A stretch of DNA of 24,535 nt. Source: Candidatus Brocadiia bacterium. Its GTDB lineage: Bacteria > Planctomycetota > MHYJ01 > WSZJ01. The notes beneath the pieces were generated by a model. The model searched no databases. It had not been told where the DNA came from and was given only the letters and a program-made list of their open reading frames with translations. The position numbers were made by a program, and so were the translations under genes. The DNA lies in the NCBI GenBank assembly GCA_013360825.1, contig JABWAY010000014.1, positions 1-24,535 on the forward strand. Reading direction: 5' to 3'. Shown in pieces: positions 1 to 8,172 of the stretch (position 1 is the first letter of the stretch; each line of letters starts with the position of its first letter).

Positions 1-63
1 AAGCAGCTTGAGGTTGATCTCGTCAACCTGCCCGCGAAGTTCCTGCAAACGATCTTCGGTCAT
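1..63 (-). CDS. Start of DAHP synthase/chorismate mutase (partial)
   Basis: Only the first 21 codons are present; the gene runs off the left edge. The peptide begins MTEDRLQELRGQVDEINLKL, which resembles the start of the AroQ-type chorismate mutase domain fused to the N-terminus of many bacterial 3-deoxy-7-phosphoheptulonate synthases (pattern LRxxVDxINLxLL). That enzyme catalyses the first step of the shikimate pathway. The start codon is the ATG whose complement is at 61-63. Base composition is lower in G+C than the rest of the window and matches the next ~430 bases, so this belongs to the foreign left end. With so few residues, a stand-alone chorismate mutase or another protein with this helix remains possible. 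Confidence 0.5.
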   Translation of the reverse strand, partial: MTEDRLQELRGQVDEINLKLL

Positions 64-81
64 GGTGGATTATCCTGAACC

Positions 82-492
82 TTAGGGGCCTCGCTGTTGG
101 CGGGTCATTATAAGGCCACCGGCATCGCGCGGCAACAGGCCCAGCAGTGTGCGCAGCAATGTTGTTTTGCCCGACCCAATGCGCCCGGTAATGACGGTAA
201 ATGTGCCGCGTTTGATGTGTAAGGAGATGTTGTTAATGCCGTGCTCTGAATGGGGAAAACGATAGGACAAATGGGCCACTTCAAGCGATTCCAAACGGTC
301 TGTTTCCCGACGGGGAATATCGGGAATTTCCGGCAAATTGCCGTATAAATACACCGGGCTGTGTGCAACGAGCGTTTTTTGCGGCGCGCCCTGCAACAGC
401 GTGTAAAGCCGATTTGCCGACACACCCACCTGTTTGTATCGGGCAATCATGCGCCCGATGGATTGTGTAATGTCTGTTACAAAATTGAGGGG
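82..492 (-). CDS. ABC transporter fragment (membrane-domain end plus Walker A)
   Basis: This is a piece of an ABC transporter subunit broken at both ends. Reading from 492 down, the translation passes through a membrane-domain tail (FVTDITQSIGRMIARYKQVG, then VSANRLYTLLQG), a linker, and the start of a nucleotide-binding domain with VAHLSYRFPH and Walker A GRIGSGKTTLLRTLLGLLP. About ten residues later the match stops and the frame ends at 82. The signature motif, Walker B and H-loop are missing, so it cannot work as an ATPase. The upstream end stops at about 487-495, where the sequence switches to much higher G+C. An internal ATG at 450 could be mistaken for a start, but the reading frame plainly continues above it. 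It is either a decayed gene or part of a chimeric join; ABC family identity is firm, the substrate unknown. Confidence 0.75.
   Translation of the reverse strand, partial: PLNFVTDITQSIGRMIARYKQVGVSANRLYTLLQGAPQKTLVAHSPVYLYGNLPEIPDIPRRETDRLESLEVAHLSYRFPHSEHGINNISLHIKRGTFTVITGRIGSGKTTLLRTLLGLLPRDAGGLIMTRQQRGP
107..135 (-). promoter_or_regulatory. Candidate sigma70-type promoter for the gene at 63
   Basis: On the minus strand there is TTGCCG (complement of 130-135), a 17-base spacer, and a perfect TATAAT (complement of 107-112). Initiation would fall near 100, about 37 bases before the ATG at 63. The -35 half lies inside recognisable ABC-transporter coding sequence and the -10 half lies where that similarity ends. 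The spacing and perfect -10 support a promoter, but no data confirm it, and chance is possible. Confidence 0.35.
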
Positions 493-495
493 CCA
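487..495. other. Left chimeric junction
   Basis: Within a few bases two unrelated partial genes on the same strand meet. Below this point lies the ABC transporter fragment, with moderate G+C; above it lies the start of a secreted protein whose DNA is as G+C-rich as the rest of the window. Neither frame makes sense across the join. The short run GGGGCC sits at the boundary. No insertion-sequence ends, target duplications or integrase are visible, so an assembly or amplification chimera is more likely than a natural insertion. Confidence 0.65.
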
Positions 496-601
496 GGCAC
501 CGGTCGATTTCCTCCCCGGCGGTCTCCGCGCGCGCCGCTCCCGCGCAGAAGACCACCGCCGCCAGGGCCGCCGCTCCCCTCCCGCCGCGCCCCCGCGTCA
601 T
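490..601 (-). CDS. Secreted protein, N-terminal fragment only
   Basis: Starting at the ATG complementary to 599-601, the translation is a classic Sec signal peptide: a positive start (MTRGRGGRG), a hydrophobic Ala/Val core (AAALAAVVFCAGAARA), then mature ETAGEEIDRCLA. Cleavage is predicted after AARA, near residue 25. After about 36 residues the frame crosses into foreign DNA at about 490 and what follows is meaningless. The start lies 10 bases after the thiolase stop (612), so it is probably the next gene of the same minus-strand unit. Too little remains to name a family; exported outer-membrane lipoprotein-sorting-like proteins can begin in a similar way, but this is only a guess. Confidence 0.5.
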
Positions 602-611
602 CCCCGCCCGA

Positions 612-1802
612 CTACAGCCGCTCCACGATCAGCGCAATCCCCTGCCCGCCGCCGATGCAGGCCGAAGCGCACCCGAACTTCTTCCCGCGCCGCTTCAGCT
701 CCGCCAGCACCGTGATCACCAGACGCGTCCCGGTGGCCGCCAGGGGGTGACCGATGGCGACCGCGCCGCCGTTCACGTTGCATTTCGCCCGGTCGAGCTG
801 CAGTTCCTTCTCCACCGCCAGGTACTGCGCCGAGAACGCCTCGTTGATCTCGAACAGGTCGATCTGGTCGAGGCTCATCCCGGCCTTTTCGCAGGCCCTG
901 CGGATGGCGGGAGCGGGGCCGATTCCCATGATCGACGGATCGACGCCGACGATCCCCCACGAGACGATCCGTCCCGCCGCCGGCAGCCCGTCCGCCTTCG
1001 CACGGCCCCAGGTGGACAGCACGACCGCCGCGCCCGCATCCACGATCCCGCTCGCGTTCCCCGCCGTCACGGTCCCCTCCCTGCCGAACGCGGGATTCAG
1101 CTGCGCCAGCGCCTCGAGCGTCGTCTCCGGCTTGATGTGGTCGTCCTTCTCCCACGTCCCCTTCTTCACCGGGACCGCCACGATCTCCTCCCTGAACAGC
1201 CCGGACTGCACCGCGCGCGTCCCCTCCTTGTGGCTCCGCATCGCGAACGCGTCCTGCTCCTGCCGCGTGATCCCGTACTGCTTCGCGAGCTTCTCCGCCG
1301 TCTGCGCCATGTACAGCCCGCAGAACCCGTCCATCAGGTTCACCATCAGGCTGTCCTCAATCACCGGCTGCTGCCCCAGCCGCACCGTCGCCCCGCGGAG
1401 CCCGCGGATCACGTGCGGGCACTGCGACATGTTCTCCATCCCCCCCGCCACCGCGATCCCCGCGTCCCCCAGCGCCACCATCTGCACCGCCGAGACGATC
1501 GACTGGATCCCGCTCCCGCAGATCCGGTTCACCGTCAGGGCGGGCGTCGTGACGGGGATGCCGGCATGAAGCGCCGCGTGGCGCGCGCCGTAGATCGAGT
1601 CGGCGCCGGTCTGCATGGCGTTCCCCATCACCACGTGGTCGACCGCCTCCGGTTTCACCCGGGACCGCTCGAGCGCCGCGCGGATCGCGTGTCCCCCGAG
1701 CTGGTTCGCGCTGACGTCCTTGAACGCCCCGCCGCCGGGCGTCCCGGAATACTCGGCCATCGCGGTGCGGGCGCCGGCGAGAATGACGATGTCGTCTGCC
1801 AT
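612..1802 (-). CDS. Acetyl-CoA C-acyltransferase (thiolase)
   Basis: A complete 396-residue thiolase, which joins or cleaves acyl-CoA thioesters (two acetyl-CoA to acetoacetyl-CoA, or 3-ketoacyl-CoA to acetyl-CoA plus a shortened acyl-CoA) in the cytoplasm. The acyl-accepting Cys95 is in VNRICGSG, His352 in AIGHPLAATG and the second catalytic cysteine, Cys382, in CIGGGQG; the active-site loop NEAF is also present. The start is an ATG preceded by GGAGG at 6 to 10 bases. It lies 85 bases downstream of the enoyl-CoA hydratase gene, and the two probably form one transcript. Length and motifs are typical. Synthetic versus degradative use cannot be decided from sequence. The protein differs clearly from the second thiolase at 5223-6404, so the two are not recent duplicates. 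Confidence 0.93.
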   Translation of the reverse strand: MADDIVILAGARTAMAEYSGTPGGGAFKDVSANQLGGHAIRAALERSRVKPEAVDHVVMGNAMQTGADSIYGARHAALHAGIPVTTPALTVNRICGSGIQSIVSAVQMVALGDAGIAVAGGMENMSQCPHVIRGLRGATVRLGQQPVIEDSLMVNLMDGFCGLYMAQTAEKLAKQYGITRQEQDAFAMRSHKEGTRAVQSGLFREEIVAVPVKKGTWEKDDHIKPETTLEALAQLNPAFGREGTVTAGNASGIVDAGAAVVLSTWGRAKADGLPAAGRIVSWGIVGVDPSIMGIGPAPAIRRACEKAGMSLDQIDLFEINEAFSAQYLAVEKELQLDRAKCNVNGGAVAIGHPLAATGTRLVITVLAELKRRGKKFGCASACIGGGQGIALIVERL

Positions 1803-1887
1803 GGATCCTCCGGATTCTCAGGGTGTCGTCGCTTCGTGTCCCTCTCCCGCACGGACGCCGCGGCGCGGGCGGGGTGTTTCCCGGAGC

Positions 1888-2664
1888 CTACCGGCCCCGG
1901 TACGCCGGCTTCCGCTTCTCCACGAACGCCTTCGTCCCCTCCTTCATGTCGTCGGTCGAAAAGGCGAGCCCGAATTTCGTCGCCTCCAGACGCTGCCCGT
2001 CGTCGATCCCCATGGCCGAGGACGCCAGCACGCACTCGAGAGCGAACCGCACCGCCACCGGCGCCAGCGACGCAATCTTCTTCGCGAACGCGGTCGCTTC
2101 CTCGACGAGTTTCGGCTGCTCCACCACGCGGTTGACCAGTCCGATCCTGTGGGCTTCCGCGGCGTCCATCATCCCGCCGGAGAGGATCCACTCGAGAGCC
2201 CGCCCCTGCCCGACGATGCGGGGGAATCGCTGGGAGCCGCCCCATCCGGGGATGAGGCCGAGCGTGACCTCGGGTTCCCCGATTTTCGCGTTGGGGCTCG
2301 CGAAGCGGATGTGGCAGGCGAGGGCGAGTTCGCACCCGCCGCCGAGGGCGAATCCGTTGATCGCGGCGATGACGGGTTTGCCGCAGTTTTCGATCCGGTC
2401 GAAGGCGCGCTGCCCGCGCCGTCCGAATTCGGCGCCCTCCAGGGGCGAGAGGCCGGACATCTCCGCGATGTCGGCGCCCGCGACGAACGCCTTCTCCCCG
2501 GAGCCCGTCAGGACGATCGCCCGCACCGCCGGGTCGCCGGCCGCCGCCACGAAGGCGGCCTCCAGCTCCGCGACCACCGCGGAATTCAGCGCGTTCAGCT
2601 TGTCCGGACGGTTGATCGTGATCCTGCGGACCCCGTCGGCGTCCTCGGTCAGAAGATGGCCCAT
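1888..2664 (-). CDS. Enoyl-CoA hydratase (crotonase family)
   Basis: A 258-residue crotonase-fold protein, probably hydrating trans-2-enoyl-CoA to 3-hydroxyacyl-CoA. Both catalytic glutamates of true hydratases are seen: Glu112 in LGGGCELALAC and Glu132 in GEPEVTLGLIPGWGG, with the 20-residue spacing known from rat mitochondrial crotonase. The oxyanion-hole region AFVAGADIAEM and the C-terminal AFVEKRKPAYRGR are typical. The start ATG follows GAGGAGGAG closely. It is the first gene after a terminator-like hairpin (2675-2710) and precedes a thiolase, which suggests a short beta-oxidation or butyrate-type module. A 3-hydroxyacyl-CoA dehydrogenase, which would link the two steps, is not in the window. 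Confidence 0.92.
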   Translation of the reverse strand: MGHLLTEDADGVRRITINRPDKLNALNSAVVAELEAAFVAAAGDPAVRAIVLTGSGEKAFVAGADIAEMSGLSPLEGAEFGRRGQRAFDRIENCGKPVIAAINGFALGGGCELALACHIRFASPNAKIGEPEVTLGLIPGWGGSQRFPRIVGQGRALEWILSGGMMDAAEAHRIGLVNRVVEQPKLVEEATAFAKKIASLAPVAVRFALECVLASSAMGIDDGQRLEATKFGLAFSTDDMKEGTKAFVEKRKPAYRGR

Positions 2665-2674
2665 GACTCCTCCT

Positions 2675-2710
2675 CGAAAACAAAGGACCCGCGAAAGCGA
2701 CCGCGGGTCC
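2675..2710 (-). terminator. Rho-independent terminator after the cyclophilin gene
   Basis: GGACCCGCG (2685-2693) and CGCGGGTCC (2702-2710) form a perfect 9-base-pair stem with an 8-base loop. On the minus strand the stem is followed by TTTGTTTTCG. It lies between the cyclophilin stop at 2732 and the enoyl-CoA hydratase start at 2664, so it probably ends the cyclophilin transcript, with some read-through possible. Confidence 0.75.
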
Positions 2711-2731
2711 GTGACATTTCTGACGCTCCGG

Positions 2732-3196
2732 CTAGCCCTCGACGATCGTCACCTTCTCGATTTTCACCGGCTGCTTCGGCCTGTCGTTCCCGTCGGTCTG
2801 CACCTTCTGGACCTCCTGCACCACCGCCAGCCCGTCCGTCACCCGCCCGAACGCCGTGTACTGGTTGTCCAGGTGCGGCGCCGCGGCAAAGCAGATGAAG
2901 AACTGGCTCCCGGCCGAATTCGGCGCGCTCGTCCGCGCCATCGAGACGACCCCCTCGACGTGCTTCGTGTCGTTGAACTCGTCCTTGATCGTGTACCCCG
3001 GGCCGCCCGTCCCCGTCCCTTTCGGACACCCGCCCTGCATCATGAACCCCTTGATGATCCGGTGAAACCCCAGCCCGTCGTAGTACCCCTTCCGGGCCAG
3101 CGTCAGGAAATTCTCCACCGTCTTCGGCGCCTTCTCGGGCATCAGCTCGATCGTGATCTTGCCCATGTTCGTGTCCAGCACGGCCTTGGTCGCCAT
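2732..3196 (-). CDS. Cyclophilin-type peptidyl-prolyl isomerase (cytoplasmic)
   Basis: A compact 154-residue cyclophilin that catalyses cis-trans isomerisation of Xaa-Pro bonds during protein folding. The active-site block FHRIIKGFMMQGG supplies Arg46, Phe51 and Gln54, with the spacing of human cyclophilin A Arg55, Phe60 and Gln63. The second block, MARTSAPNSAGSQFFICF, is also intact. The position usually filled by Trp (as in the neighbouring paralogue) is His here (HLDNQYTAFGRV), common in bacterial forms. There is no signal peptide, so it should act in the cytoplasm. A GAGGAGG site precedes the ATG. The gene follows the secreted cyclophilin by 25 bases, so the two are probably co-transcribed and end at the terminator at 2675-2710. 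Confidence 0.93.
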   Translation of the reverse strand: MATKAVLDTNMGKITIELMPEKAPKTVENFLTLARKGYYDGLGFHRIIKGFMMQGGCPKGTGTGGPGYTIKDEFNDTKHVEGVVSMARTSAPNSAGSQFFICFAAAPHLDNQYTAFGRVTDGLAVVQEVQKVQTDGNDRPKQPVKIEKVTIVEG

Positions 3197-3221
3197 CGGC
3201 GGCCTCCTCAGAATCCGGGGA

Positions 3222-4076
3222 CTACTTCGCCTCGTGCCAAGTGACCTTCTTCATCACGGGGGGCTTCGACGGCCGCCCGGTCTGCTGGTTCGGAACGCGC
3301 ACCTCGCGCTCCATCCGGAAGACCGTGTCCAGCCCCTCCATCACCTTCCCGAACACCGTATGCTTGCCGTCCAGCCACGTCGTGTCCGTGAAACAGATGA
3401 AGAACTGGCTGCCGTTCGTGTTCTTGCCGCTGTTCGCCATCGACAGCACACCCGCCGCGTGCTTCTGCGTCGACGGCTCGTCCTCGAACTTGTACCCCGG
3501 GTCGCCCGTCCCGTCCCCGCGCGGGCAGCCGCCCTGCATCATGAACCCGCGGATGATCCGGTGAAACGTCAGCCCGTTGTAGAACCCCTTCTCGGTCAGC
3601 GTCTTGAAATTGTCCACCGTCTTGGGGCACGAATCCCGGTAGAAGCGGACGAACAGCGTTCCGTATCCCTCCAGCTCGATCGAGGCGTACTCCTTCACGA
3701 TCTCGATCGACGTCTTCGACTCGTTCCCGATCGCGGGATGAACCCACGTCACCGTGTACGTCCCGGGGGCCTTCATCGCGGGGAAACAGGTGATGAGATT
3801 GAATCGCTTCGAGATCGTCTCCCCCGGCGCCAGGGTCGCCCCCGCGATGTCGTCGCAGGAGGCCATCTCCACATCCTTGCCCGCGGCGTCCTTCACCGTC
3901 AGCCCCGCGCACAGCCCGTCCTTGACCGTCACCTTCTCCGCGCCGTCGTTGGTCACGCCCAGGGTCACCATGGCCCGGTCAAACCCGCCCGCCTCCGGCA
4001 CCTCGAACACGGGCTTCGCCGCGAGGGCGATCCCGCACGTGATCAGGAACACGACGAACGTCTTCAGGATGCTCAT
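3222..4076 (-). CDS. Exported two-domain cyclophilin isomerase
   Basis: A 284-residue protein with three parts. Residues 1 to about 20 form a Sec signal peptide (hydrophobic TFVVFLITCGIALA). Residues ~21 to 128 look like a beta-sandwich domain with three cysteines. Residues ~130 to 284 are a full cyclophilin domain with Arg173, Phe178 and Gln181 in FHRIIRGFMMQGG, the NTNGSQFFICF block and the Trp in TTWLDGKHTVFGKV. It should fold proteins outside the cytoplasm. The N-terminal part (VTLGVTNDGAEKVTV, LAPGETISKRFNL) reads like an Ig-like or immunoproteasin-type fold, an inference from strand pattern only. A strong AGGAGG precedes the ATG, and a candidate promoter lies at 4118-4146. It is the first gene of the cyclophilin pair. 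Confidence 0.9.
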   Translation of the reverse strand: MSILKTFVVFLITCGIALAAKPVFEVPEAGGFDRAMVTLGVTNDGAEKVTVKDGLCAGLTVKDAAGKDVEMASCDDIAGATLAPGETISKRFNLITCFPAMKAPGTYTVTWVHPAIGNESKTSIEIVKEYASIELEGYGTLFVRFYRDSCPKTVDNFKTLTEKGFYNGLTFHRIIRGFMMQGGCPRGDGTGDPGYKFEDEPSTQKHAAGVLSMANSGKNTNGSQFFICFTDTTWLDGKHTVFGKVMEGLDTVFRMEREVRVPNQQTGRPSKPPVMKKVTWHEAK

Positions 4077-4117
4077 GTTTCCTCCGATGACCCCCGTTCG
4101 ATTCTGGAAAGCGTGGA

Positions 4118-4146
4118 AGCGTAAGGCACGCGCGCTGGAGCGTCAA
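4118..4146 (-). promoter_or_regulatory. Candidate sigma70-type promoter of the cyclophilin pair
   Basis: On the minus strand TTGACG (complement of 4141-4146) is separated by 17 bases from TACGCT (complement of 4118-4123). Transcription would begin near 4111, giving a leader of about 35 bases that holds the AGGAGG site before the ATG at 4076. The near-consensus -35, ideal spacing and fitting leader length make this a good candidate in such G+C-rich DNA. Confidence 0.5.
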
Positions 4147-4186
4147 ACAGAACGCATGAAGGGGGCGCGGAATTCCCCGGGTCCGG

Positions 4187-4468
4187 TCAGGGCCGGGGAG
4201 GGCGCGGGGCGCTGGCGCGGTCGATGACCAGCCCCGCGGTGTAGTACATGGCCGCGTTGAAGCAGAATGCGAAGACCAGCTGGGACCCGGTGGTCCGGCA
4301 GATCGCCCAGGCGACGCGCCACCCGGGGAACTCCACGACGAGGCCGATGGCGACCAGGAAGTTCGCGACGGTGCCCTCCGCGACCTGGCCGGCCATCATG
4401 AGCGTGAAGGCGGCCAGGTGGGCGGCGAGCAGGATCCAGGGGGTGCCGCTCTTCACCGGTCGCTCCAT
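4187..4468 (-). CDS. Small membrane protein of unknown function
   Basis: Predicted 93-residue protein beginning MERPVKSGTP and ending VIDRASAPRPPRP. It has hydrophobic stretches at about residues 10-29 (PWILLAAHLAAFTLMMAGQV), 35-47 and 64-82 (LVFAFCFNAAMYYTAGLVI), so it is probably an inner-membrane protein with two or three helices. The chosen ATG overlaps the end of the upstream crotonase gene by 16 bases, which suggests translational coupling. The same frame stays open for much longer upstream, but that part is arginine/proline-rich shadow sequence of the crotonase gene. I recognise no family. There is no strong ribosome binding site, so the start is uncertain, although the hydrophobic pattern supports a real gene. 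Confidence 0.55.
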   Translation of the reverse strand: MERPVKSGTPWILLAAHLAAFTLMMAGQVAEGTVANFLVAIGLVVEFPGWRVAWAICRTTGSQLVFAFCFNAAMYYTAGLVIDRASAPRPPRP

Positions 4469-5190
4469 CTCGCGGGGCGTTTTTCGAGGAAGGCGCGCAG
4501 CCCCTCCTCGGCGTCGGCGGTCTGCATCAGGCTCCCCAGGTAGAGCTGCTCGACCTCGTCGAGGTCGGGCGCGAGCAGGGCGCGGCGGGATTCGCGGAGG
4601 GCGGCGGCCGAATGCCGGGCGAACAGGGCGGTTTCGGCGGCGACGGCGGCGTCCAGCGCCGCCGCCGGGACGGACCGCGTCGCCAGCCCGATCGCCGCCG
4701 CTTCCCCGCCCGTCAGCGACTCCCCGGTGAGGATGAGGCGGCGGGCGCGGATGGAGCCGACGGCCGTTCCGAGGCGGGCGCACGCGATGGGCGGGTAGAC
4801 GCCGAGACGGATCTCGGGGAAGCCGAGGGTCGCGTCCTCCGCGGCGACGACCGCGTCGCAGGCGAGGAGAAGTTCGGCGCCGCCGCCGAGGCACGCCCCG
4901 TGGACGCGGGCGACGAGCGCGCAGGGGAGGTCGAGGAGGGCGCGGAAGAGCGAGTGGAACATGCGGATCATGGGGGCGCAGGTGGCGCCGAGGTGTTCCC
5001 CCACGTCCACCCCCGCACAGAACGCCTTTCCCTCCCCCGCGAGGACGCAGGCGCGGATCCCGGTCCAGTCCGCGCCGCGCAGCGCCGCGAGGGCTTCCTC
5101 CATCATGGCGATGGTGAAGACGTTGAGCGGGGGGCGCGCCAGGGTGAGGCGGGCGACCGGGCGTTCGAGGGTGAGCCGGACGTGGGGCAT
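4453..5190 (-). CDS. Crotonase-family protein, resembles dienoyl-CoA hydratase
   Basis: A 245-residue crotonase-fold enzyme. Glu106 (LGGGAELLLACD) and Glu126 (GFPEIRLGVYPP) occupy the two catalytic glutamate positions, 20 residues apart. The segments AFCAGVDVGEH, MFHSLFRALLDLP and PEIRLGVYPPIA recall cyclohexa-1,5-diene-1-carbonyl-CoA hydratases of anaerobic aromatic degradation, as I remember that family. A general enoyl-CoA hydratase is the alternative. I chose the ATG at 5190 because homology starts there (MPHVRLTLERPVARLTL); the frame is open upstream to 5427, but only as antisense-like sequence inside the thiolase gene. The ribosome binding site is weak: a GAGGAG lies about 20 bases upstream. 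It follows the thiolase stop by 32 bases, so they are probably one operon. Confidence 0.85.
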   Translation of the reverse strand: MPHVRLTLERPVARLTLARPPLNVFTIAMMEEALAALRGADWTGIRACVLAGEGKAFCAGVDVGEHLGATCAPMIRMFHSLFRALLDLPCALVARVHGACLGGGAELLLACDAVVAAEDATLGFPEIRLGVYPPIACARLGTAVGSIRARRLILTGESLTGGEAAAIGLATRSVPAAALDAAVAAETALFARHSAAALRESRRALLAPDLDEVEQLYLGSLMQTADAEEGLRAFLEKRPARWSDR

Positions 5191-5222
5191 GAGAACGGCG
5201 GAATCCGCCGCGGGACTCCTCT

Positions 5223-6404
5223 CTACGGGGAGGTGAACGAGACGGCCATGCCCTGTCCGCCGCTGATGCAGAGCGTCGCGAGGCCGCGTTTCGCCTGCCG
5301 GCGTTTCATCTCGTGGAGAAGTGTGGCGACGATGCGGGCGCCGGTGCAGCCGATCGGGTGGCCGAGCGCGATGGAGCCGCCGTTCGGATTCAGCCGTTCG
5401 CGCGGGAGTTTCAGTTCCCGGTCGCACGCGATGACCTGGGCGGCGAACGCTTCATTCAGCTCGATCACGTCGTAGGTGTCCAGCGGGTGCCCGGTCTTTT
5501 TTTCGAGGGAGCGGATGGCGGGGACCGGCCCGATCCCCATGACGTCCGGGGCCACGCCGGCGATGTCCCATCCTTCGAGCCTCGCCAGCGGGACGGCACC
5601 CAGGGCCGCGGCCGCCGCGGCCGACGCCAGCACGACCGCCGCCGCGCCGTCGGTGATCCCGCTCGAATTCCCCGCGTGAACCGTCCCGGCCTTGCGGAAA
5701 ACCGGGGGCAGCTTCGCCATCCCTTCCAGCGTCGCGCCGTCGCGGACGTGCTCGTCGGTCTGAAAACGCACCGAGCCGCCGCGTCCGTCCGGGACGTCGA
5801 GCGCGATCCGCTCGGCGTCGAACCGCCCGGCCTTCCGCGCGGCCTCGCAGCGGCGCTGCGTCTCGACCGCGTATTCGTCCTGTTCCTGCCGGGAGATCGC
5901 GTAGCGGTCCGCCAGCACCTCGGCCGTTTCCCCCATCAGCATGTTCGCGAGCGGACAGTGGAAGCCGTCGCGGTACATCCCGTCGACCACCTCCCCGTGC
6001 CCGAGCCGGTACCCGTCACGGAAGCGGTCGAGGAAGAACGGGAGGCGGGACATCGACTCCGTCCCCCCCGCAACGCCGATCTCGATCTCCCCGCCCCGGA
6101 TCTGCCGCGCGATGTCGACGATCGCCTGCAGGCCGCTCCCGCAGGCCCGGTTGACCGTCAGGGCCGGAACGGCGTGGGGAATCCCCGCCCGCACCGAAAT
6201 CTGCCGCGCCACGTTCGGGCCGCCGCCCGCCTGCCGGCCATTCCCGAAGACGACATCCTGCACGCGCCCCGGCGGAACCCCCGCGGCCTCCAGCGCCCCG
6301 CGCACCGCCGCGACCCCGAGGTCCGCCGCCGTCATGCCCTTCAGCGTCCCCCCGAACTTCCCGATCGGGGTCCGCACCGCCGCGAGGATCACCACGTCGC
6401 TCAT
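5223..6404 (-). CDS. Acetyl-CoA C-acetyltransferase (thiolase), second copy
   Basis: A complete 393-residue thiolase with nucleophilic Cys88 (VNRACGSGLQA), NEAF loop (ELNEAFAAQV), His349 (ALGHPIGCTGAR) and Cys379 (CISGGQGMA). It should catalyse reversible acetyl transfer between acyl-CoAs, feeding or draining acetyl-CoA in fatty or aromatic acyl-CoA metabolism. It opens the minus-strand unit that continues with the dienoyl-CoA-hydratase-like crotonase. It diverges from the plus-strand trehalose genes across 114 bases that probably hold promoters for both directions. Compared with the thiolase at 612-1802 it has a different loop region (residues ~120-150) and a different C-terminus, so substrates may differ. 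Start ATG chosen by homology (MSDVVILAAVRTPIGKFGG). Confidence 0.93.
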   Translation of the reverse strand: MSDVVILAAVRTPIGKFGGTLKGMTAADLGVAAVRGALEAAGVPPGRVQDVVFGNGRQAGGGPNVARQISVRAGIPHAVPALTVNRACGSGLQAIVDIARQIRGGEIEIGVAGGTESMSRLPFFLDRFRDGYRLGHGEVVDGMYRDGFHCPLANMLMGETAEVLADRYAISRQEQDEYAVETQRRCEAARKAGRFDAERIALDVPDGRGGSVRFQTDEHVRDGATLEGMAKLPPVFRKAGTVHAGNSSGITDGAAAVVLASAAAAAALGAVPLARLEGWDIAGVAPDVMGIGPVPAIRSLEKKTGHPLDTYDVIELNEAFAAQVIACDRELKLPRERLNPNGGSIALGHPIGCTGARIVATLLHEMKRRQAKRGLATLCISGGQGMAVSFTSP

Positions 6405-6483
6405 AGGGGGATTCTCGCCGGTCCGGGAAGCGCGTGCCAGCAGAAACAGCCCCGTCCGTGCGCGCGGCTCCGGAATTCCCGCG

Positions 6484-6513
6484 TTGACTGGGACCGGCTG
6501 CGCGGGTTATCAG
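6484..6513 (+). promoter_or_regulatory. Possible promoter of the trehalose genes
   Basis: TTGACT (6484-6489), an 18-base spacer and TATCAG (6508-6513) lie just before the ATG at 6519. If used, transcription would start at or next to the ATG, giving an almost leaderless message. The AGAGGG (6512-6517) that could serve as ribosome binding site overlaps the -10 box, so only one of the two readings can be right. Confidence 0.3.
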
Positions 6514-6518
6514 AGGGC

Positions 6519-8159
<1,641 letters not shown>

Positions 8160-8172
8160 CGACTGGCTGACG

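Noticed and set aside
747..2135. Long plus-strand frames across the thiolase and crotonase genes
   Set aside because: Arg/His/Pro-rich shadows of minus-strand genes whose catalytic residues are all in place.
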